NCBI GenBank assembly: GCA_009733575.1
Contig: ML769443.1
Span: forward strand, 143,957-207,956
Direction: 5' to 3'
Length of the DNA stretch: 64,000 nt
From: Gymnopus androsaceus JB14
Lineage: Eukaryota; Basidiomycota; Agaricomycetes; Agaricales; Omphalotaceae
This document shows positions 56,715 to 64,000 of the stretch, piece after piece. A program made the translations under genes and the position numbers. The notes below the pieces were generated by a model. That model made no database searches and had not been told where the DNA came from. It worked only from the letters and a program-made list of their open reading frames with translations. The first letter of the stretch is position 1. Every line of letters begins with the position of its first letter.

Positions 56715-56830
56715 GGATCAGGGGGGTAGATTTATGCAAGCCTGGGGGACCTAAGTGACCTAGGTATCCTTGAAGTATCCTCAGGCCATCCAAGGCCCAG
56801 ACCATTTTTGCTGATGAAGGGATCTATATT
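56715..56830. repeat. Degenerate relative of the foldback arm
   Basis: The stretch with CTAAGTGACCTAGGTATCC, ATCCTCAGGCCATCC and GGCCCAGACCATTTTTGC then TGATGAAGGG resembles the right arm and end of the foldback at 35055-35444 (GGGCCCAAAACAGTTTTTGC then TGATGATG). Only about one arm is present. Confidence 0.45.
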
Positions 56831-56954
56831 AAAGTGTAGCAAAGGGCAGAGATGTTATTTGCAGCAGATTACAAGGATATACATAGATGGGAACCCAGTG
56901 AAATCATTGGCAATGCAACCCCTCACTAAACCATTTGTTAGTGCCTAGCACATA

Positions 56955-59900
56955 TTAAAGAGGAAGAAAAAGTACCATTTTGTCTTGAATGTTGGACCAG
57001 ACACTGCACCAATTGGTTCCATGAGCAAAATGTGTGGCATCAATTTGTACAGCATGGTTCCGAGCATCAGCTGGAATAGTTAATAACTGCTTTGGATGAG
57101 CAATTCCATACCGATGTCGATATGGAAGCCAGAGAATAAGCTGTCCCATGGAGAGTTTAGTCCAACCCCCATCATCAATTTGAAGATTGGAAAGGGTAAA
57201 ATAATGTTTCATGCCAGGATGCTTAAGAATCCCAATTTGACAATTATCTGATCCTGAAACAATCTGCTTCCCATCTGGGGAGTATGCCATTGACAAAACT
57301 GAATCTGTATGTCCTCTCAATGGCTCCCCAATGGGAAAACCTGTCTCAGCACTCCAGATTCTCACTGTTTTGTCATGTGATCCTGAAACAATCTGCTTCC
57401 CATCTGGGGAGTATGCCACTGATGAAACTGAATCTGTATGTCCTCTCAATGGCTCCCCAATGGGAAAACCTGTCTCAGCACTCCAGATTCTCACTGTTTT
57501 GTCATGTGATCCTGAAACAATCAGCTTCCCATCTGGGGAGTATGCCACTGATGAAACTGAATCTGTATGTCCTCTCAATGGCTCCCCAATGGGAAAACCT
57601 GTCTCAGCACTCCAGATTCTCACTGTTTTGTCATGTGATCCTGAAACAATCTGCTTCCCATCTGGGGAGTATGCCACTGACAAAACTGAAGCTGTATGTC
57701 CTCTCAATGGCTCCCCAATGGGAAAACCTGTCTCAGCACTCCAGATTCTCACTGTTTCATCTAATGATCCTGAAACAATCTGCTTCCCATCTGGGGAGTA
57801 TGCCACTGACCAAACTGAATCTGTATGTCCTCTCAATGGCTCCCCAATGGGAAAACCTGTCTCAGCACTCCAGATTCTCACTGTTTTGTCATGTGATCCT
57901 GAAACAATCTGCTTCCCATCCGGGGAGTATGCCACTGACCAAACTGGAGCTGTATGTCCTCTCAATGGCTCCCCAATGGGAAAACCTGTCTCAGCACTCC
58001 AGATTCTCACTGTTTCATCTAATGATCCTGAAACAATCTGCTTCCCATCTGGGGAGTATGCCACTGACCAAACTGAATCTGTATGTCCTCTCAATGGCTC
58101 CCCAATGGGAAAACCTGTCTCAGCACTCCAGATTCTCACTGTTTCATCTGATGATCCTGAAACAATCTGCTTCCCATCCGGGGAGTATGCCACTGACCAA
58201 ACTGGAGCTGTATGTCCTCTCAATGGCTCCCCAATGGGAAAACCTGTCTCAGCACTCCAGATTCTCACTGTTTCATCTAATGATCCTGAAACAATCTGCT
58301 TCCCATCTGGGGAGTATGCCACTGACAAAACTAAATCTGTATGTCCTCTCAATGGCTCCCCAATGGGAAAACCTGTCTCAGCACTCCAGATTCTCACTGT
58401 TTCATCTGATGATCCTGAAACAATCTGCTTTCCATCTGGGGAGTATGCCACTGACAAAACTGAATCTGTATGTCCTCTCAATGGCTCCCCAATGGGAAAA
58501 CCTGTCTCAGCACTCCAGATTCTCACTGTTTTGTCACGTGATCCTGAAACAATCTGCTTCCCATCTGGGGAGTATGCCACTGAAAAAACTGAAGCTATAT
58601 GTCCTCTCAATGGCTCCCCAATGGGAAAACCTGTCTCAGCACTCCAGATTCTCACTGTTTCATCTGATGATCCTGAAACAATCTGCTTCCCATCCGGGGA
58701 GTATGCCACTGACCAAACTGGAGCTGTATGTCCTCTCAATGGCTCCCCAATGGGAAAACCTGTCTCAGCACTCCAGATTCTCACTGTTTCATCTAATGAT
58801 CCTGAAACAATCTGCTTCCCATCTGGGGAGTATGCCACTGACAAAACTAAATCTGTATGTCCTCTCAATGGCTCCCCAATGGGAAAACCTGTCTCAGCAC
58901 TCCAGATTCTCACTGTTTCATCTGATGATCCTGAAACAATCTGCTTTCCATCTGGGGAGTATGCCACTGACCAAACTGAATCTGTATGTCCTCTCAATGG
59001 CTCCCCAATGGGAAAACCTGTCTCAGCACTCCAGATTCTCACTGTTTCATCTGATGATCCTGAAACAATCTGCTTCCCATCTGGGGAGTATGCCACTGAT
59101 GAAACTGAATCTGTATGTCCTCTCAATGGCTCCCCAATGGGAAAACCTGTCTCAGCACTCCAGATTCTCACTGTTTTGTCATGTGATCCTGAAACAATCT
59201 GCTTCCCATCCGGGGAGTATGCCACTGACCAAACTGGAGCTGTATGTCCTCTCAATGGCTCCCCAATGGGAAAACCTGTCTCAGCACTCCAGATTCTCAC
59301 TGTTTTGTCATGTGATCCTGAAACAATCTGCTTCCCATCTGGGGAGTATGCCACTGATGAAACTGAATCTGTATGTCCTCTCAATGGCTCCCCAATGGGA
59401 AAACCTGTCTCAGCACTCCAGATTCTCACTGTTTCATCTAATGATCCTGAAACAATCTGCTTCCCATCTGGGGAGTATGCCACTGACCAAACTGAATCTG
59501 TATGTCCTCTCAATGGCTCCCCAATGGGAAAACCTGTCTCAGCACTCCAGATTCTCACTGTTTCATCTGATGATCCTGAAACAATCTGCTTCCCATCTGG
59601 GGAGTATGCCATTGACAAAACTGAATCTGTATGTCCTCTCAATGGCTCCCCAATGGGAAAACCTGTCTCAGCACTCCAGATTCTCACTGTTTTGTCATGT
59701 GATCCTGAAACAATCAGCTTCCCATCTGGGGAGTATGCCACTGACCAAACTGAAGCTGTATGTCCTCTCAATGGCTCCCCAATGGGAAAACCTGTCTCAG
59801 CACTCCAGATTCTCACTGTTTCATTTGATGATCCTGAAACAATCTCCTTCCCATCTGGGGAGTATGCCACAAAACCTACTGATGCTCTCACATTGATTTG

Positions 59901-61665
59901 ATTTATTTCCTTGCTCCAGAATTGATCCCAACCCTCATGTCTTACTTTCAATACATCCTTTAAATTTTTGCTCATACAACCTGCAAGCCATGTTTTCTTT
60001 GGAGCCAAGGCCAATGCACTCACATATAAATGTGGAGTGCTGTGACTTACTGGTAGAAAGAATGCTGATATGAACTTCGAAATATCCTTACTTCCTATTT
60101 TAATGTCCAGGATCTATATTTATGTTTCAGTGGATATTCCAGTTTGAAATTTGTTCCCATACCTTTGTTGTCTTTGCCAAGTAGTCCATACTAGTTCTTA
60201 TCTGTGAGGTTTCATTCAAACAACTCAAGGATTCCATCCAGTATACAATATTTGTGCTTTGTATGAAGCTGGCTATATTGGCCCAGCACTGGGAATTTTC
60301 CCCTGCAGCACATGCATGATGCACCCAGCTTTCACATGAGTATCTCAACTCTTCTGATATGTATTTTTGAACTCGCTCCTTCATATCTGGGTTGGTGACA
60401 GCCTCATTTGAAATGTAAGAAGACTCCAGGTGACAAATATTGAACTTCAACTGCTGCTCCATATGTTTTAAGCACATAGATCCTATTACTTCATGCTGCT
60501 TTTCCACATTGACATTGAATTGGTAAAGATCTTTTTGCAATCTCCTCTTTGGCCACTCTCTATCCAATATAAATTCCTGGAATGAAAGATGGTAGTGGAC
60601 TTTATCCTCTAAATCAGTGTAGAGTACTGCACTCAAGGATTCCACAATATCCCTAGCATCACTGTTGGTGAACTTCTTCAATGCATCCATGCTCAAAGGC
60701 TTCTGTAATATGCAAATTGTGCTGATCACATTCATGTATGAAGATAACTGATTTGTAGGATCTTCAATACTCTCAGTGAGTACTGTCTCATATAAGCTAT
60801 AGAGTACATCATAGGAATTCTTTCCAGACTTGAACCCTGTTTCAGTATTTTGCAGGATCTTGAAATTTCGGTCTGGTCTTTGGGAAAGGAATTTGCATAC
60901 AACATCAGCTAATATAAATAGTGAATTTATATATGGTAGCAATGTCAGAATTTGAACCTCAGAAAGAGTTTTTGCCAGCTTTGAATGTTTTCTCCAGTAA
61001 TCTTTGATAAATGTTTTAATATCATCCTCAGTTTTATTATCCTGAGACAAATCCATTCTCCTAAAAAGGCCAGTGTCTTCAGGTAGAAATTCAACTGCTA
61101 TCTCAGGATTTGGCCGGCTTGTAATCACAAATCTCATCCATTCATGCTCTCTGCACAGATTCTGCAGTTCTGTCAAAAACAGTTTGCGGTCATCCTCATA
61201 GCCCCATTCATCCAGACCATCAATAATAATTGCAATCTTTTTAGCAATGGATGTCTTTTGTTCTTCCTTCAATGCCTGCAAGGGTTCCAACAACAGGTTA
61301 TTAAACTGAGTGCTTAGGTCCCCTCCAATATTTAGTTTAGAATCTGAAGCCAGCTTTTCCTCAAATGCAGGGAATGCACAGGCCAGATGGTACACCAATG
61401 TAGGCACCAATACTGATACATCTTTATCCCTGCTTTCTCGAATGCAGTAAAAGCTCATTGCCATTTCAAGATCAGTCAGCCCTGGATGCTGCTTTTTGTC
61501 AAGTATCTGTGCCAATGAACCAGCAATAGAACTCTTTCCAGTTCCAGCCCTTCCATGAATGAGAACAATGCTGTTGGAAAGCATGCTCAGAATGACATTA
61601 TTCAGAAATTCAACTCGTGTGCCTTTCAAGCATTGCTTGTGCCCAGGGTGAAGGTCTGGCTTCAA
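56955..61665 (-). CDS. NACHT-WD40 NLR-like protein (HET-E/NWD type)
   Basis: The N-terminal exon (about 61665-60163) holds a NACHT NTPase: Walker A GRAGTGKSS near residue 38, Walker B IAIIIDGLDEWG near 145, and RFVITSRPNPEI. A 49-nt intron (60114-60162) joins it in phase to DISKFISAFFLPVSHSTPHL, YVSALALAPKKTW and then the repeats. These are 20 full WD40 units plus one partial unit, each 43 residues (129 bp) and nearly identical (core VAYSPDGKQIVSGS, ETVRIWSAETGFPIGEPLRG). A 100-residue tail ends at 56955. Fungal proteins of this kind act in non-self recognition. No N-terminal effector domain was found; the first ATG is uncertain, as the exon follows a possible acceptor at about 61667. Confidence 0.85.
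57240..59900 (-). repeat. 129-bp tandem repeat array encoding WD40 blades
   Basis: About 20.6 units of 129 bp with very high identity between units. Variation is concentrated at three places in each unit: the codon after Val (Trp, Leu, Ser or Phe), the triplet after SGS (SDE, LDE, HDK, RDK), and the last two residues (DS, AP, AS, DL). The opposite strand is open through the whole array, a by-product of the repeat. Confidence 0.92.
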
Positions 61666-61666
61666 T

Positions 61667-64000
61667 CTAAATCTGAGATCATGTTCTACTGTATGTTAGT
61701 TATTGTATTGGTGGCCCTTTGTAATTCTTACCAAGAGATGGAACATGAATGTCTAAAGAGTTATCATGATCAGGTTATCCTTCTGAATTTGAGATACAAT
61801 AGCTCTTACCGTATTGATTGCTTATGAACTGTGATCTGTGTATATTGAAATCGTGAGAGTTTTGGAACATGATGGTGGTTGAGGTCAGAGGGACGATTGT
61901 CACGTTGTCACAATTCTCATGCCACTAAATCACGCTAATTATAAGTATGTACATGTGACCTTTATTAACCAGTTTTTTGAATCTTCCGAGTCCGTCTCTG
62001 CGAATCACGTTGTGGCAAGCTGGCTTAGTAGGACGTTTCCAGGTTAAATACTGTATCAAAATTGCTCGAGCGCTGAAGATGCTGCTCAGTTTGGAGAGCT
62101 CTTTCGATCAGCATTGTTTACATTGCGTGAACTTTTTTGAAGTTGTAACGACACTTTGGTTGTACCAAGGCCAGCTCCAGCGCCGAGGGCCTAGTATATC
62201 AAGCGCTCATTCCCAATGCGAGAATGTGCAGTGTCTCCAAGTCGTCGTCGATCCCGGGTCGCACGCAATGTTTATTTATCTGAAAGACTGAGTCGAAAGT
62301 TCCCCCCTCTTTTCAGGTGTAATCCAAATCCTTCTCTATCTCTGTTAGGACTGTGCTGTAAGAATGGAAGTCGCAGATTCGATGCCACCTACGCGCGTCA
62401 AACATCAGAACACAACCCAATCGCCATGACCGACATTGTATATTCTTTCGCCGCTCCGCTACATAGAAGAATTCAAATTCATCGAGCGGATTCTATCCCT
62501 GATCATCGCAAGGTCGACGAGTCAACGTCAACATCATCGACGTTTATTTGATCTATTTAGGAAGCTGGCTGTATCATATATTCGGGCAGAGAACAAGTCT
62601 CCAGCTACCCATTTTCAACGAAACAGGAAGCAGGATATTCTTCAAATTTTACGCGCCAGTAGTATTAATTATCTCTTGTCCTCTCAGCGGTGACATTTCA
62701 TGTCGAAAAGAAGTTTCGCCGAGTTCTCGATGTAGGATCCATATCGTGGCTGGAACGGCGTTCATTTTTTTCAAGGCCTTATCTCCTCACTATCTCCCAC
62801 CTTTCTACCCTAAATCCTTTCCGTACATTGCATACATTAACCTTGGCCTTCTTCCGAGTCCTCCGTGTCTGAAAAGTATGTTCTTTTGATATACAATCCT
62901 CTTTTTCATTCATGTGCCCCTTCTAGAGTTCTCGCTGACTATGTACCCCCAATTCCGTGCGCCAACATGTTGGTAGTCATATACTGTGTATTTCCTACGA
63001 ACCTAATCCCTTTTTTCATTGATGTCCTGCGTCTGCTCGTTCCAGAGCTCTCGCTGCTGCCTCACTGAGTATCCAAATTGTCGACAACGTGCTGGGAGCT
63101 CAGGTCGAGCCAACTAAATTTCGGTGCTTGCCATTTTCCCCATGTGATCTCGTGACAGTAAGTACCAAAAGTCGGGAGACTCATACTGCATTCGGAGAGC
63201 GCAGCTGGAATAGATCCAGTTCAAGATGAAGTCTGGACTCCGAGTCGACTCGTTTTGAGCAGATAAAGGCAGTTGGTCCCAAGCTGTCGTTCCGCACCAA
63301 GAACTGTTCTCGGGACACGCCAGCCAATCGGCACGCCAGTTACCTAGTGGGCGTGAGAGATGCTTTCTGCCATCGACCACGGCTGCAGCTTTGCACTCCG
63401 CGCACGTCTATTAGTAGATTTCGAAGGCAGGAAGTTGAAGAAAAATGACTTGGAGGATGGCTTCGACATCGTCGCCGGCGGCGTCTTATACCAGATGCTC
63501 CACCGGTCCCATATCCGTTCGATAGTAATCGAGATAGATTGTAGGTTGCCTTTTAATTTTTTTCTTGCTTATGAACAATCTGGAATTATAGGACAATCGA
63601 ACCCGATGTACCACTAGCTCCTTAGTGTCCAACGATGAAGATCCCGCTTTCCTCATGACCGACGATCGAGCCCAGTACAGGCTCTCTGTCTGCGTACTGC
63701 TTCGAATGCCTCAACGGGTAGGGCATGAGAATGGTATTTCGGAAACGGATGCGTCTGCTTCGTTACGCCGTAGCCACAGCCGCCATTACTGTCGTATTCT
63801 GCTCAGCAACCGATTCATTCTCCTCGCTCGTATCCCGAGCCCTTCCCTCCTCGTGTCCCAGGTCTGGCTCATCTGGCACCACTGTCTCCGCATTCATCAC
63901 AGTATCAGCCTCCGCCCCGCCACCTCACTCAGCCACCGACCCGCAATACGCTGCGCAGGATTCCTTCTCTAGCCCTGTCGCCAACTTGCACGCGAACGTT
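61667..64000. other. Region with weak coding signals only
   Basis: Open stretches at 62436-62693 (FKFIERILSLIIARSTSQR, LRASSINYLLSSQR), 63360-63617 (LVDFEGRKLKKNDLEDGFD) and 63625-64000 (Ser/Pro-rich, two alternative frames open to the window edge) may be exons of one or two plus-strand genes. No family motif and no consistent splice model were found. The 5' part should include the promoter and any missing first exon of the NLR-like gene. Confidence 0.25.

Noticed and set aside
57284..59901. Two plus-strand open frames of 856 and 870 codons
   Set aside because: They run antisense through the 129-bp WD40 array. With a repeat length divisible by three, any stop-free frame in one unit stays open through all units; the translations have no domain sense.

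Overview
This is nuclear DNA of a filamentous basidiomycete, most likely a mushroom-forming Agaricomycete. The signs are coding exons split by many 45-65 nt GT-AG introns, long-WD40 NACHT receptors, MATA-type HMG-box proteins, PHO80/PCL-type cyclins, fast-duplicating F-box proteins, and basidiomycete-style Ty3/gypsy, Copia, hAT and mariner-like elements. No rRNA gene, prokaryotic feature or CRISPR array was seen. The window reads as a repeat-rich, fast-evolving accessory region.

Left part (1-15 kb): an uncharacterised minus-strand gene lies head-to-head with a degenerate HMG-box gene. It is followed by a small spliced gene (4195-5015) that has a paralog at 53772-54794. A coiled-coil gene and a RING-finger gene then share a divergent promoter. 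From 6111 the sequence is repeated head-to-tail as two units of about 4445 bp at about 99.8% identity. The second unit runs into the 5' LTR of a Ty3 element, and the first unit ends in a cut copy of that same LTR.

Middle (15-40 kb): a decayed Ty3/gypsy element (14864-23044) with gag, protease, RT, RNase H and integrase remnants also carries a spliced antisense gene between pol and the 3' LTR. Next come F-box-like and unclassified remnants, a Copia LTR-gag fragment, a large transposase-like pseudogene and a roughly 390 bp perfect-type foldback. A possible nucleotidyltransferase-fold gene follows. A nest of DNA transposons closes the region: an 8-bp-TSD hAT-like element holding a second hAT-type MITE (with a tRNA-like sequence inside) and a TA-flanked mariner-type MITE.

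Right part (40-64 kb): two paralogous F-box genes are each divergently paired, one with a PCL-type cyclin and one with an intact HMG-box gene whose C-terminal exons are a repeated module. Between them lies a CENP-B/Tc5-type HTH protein gene. After a gene-poor stretch comes a large NACHT-WD40 NLR-like gene with about 20 near-identical WD40 blades. The last 2.3 kb hold only weak coding signals.

The recurring theme is modular reshuffling: divergent gene pairs share a recognisable bidirectional intergenic element (GCGACACGAGG and GTGAGCGCTAA-like motifs) while the genes on either side differ. All splice models here were read by eye and have not been tested against transcripts or databases.
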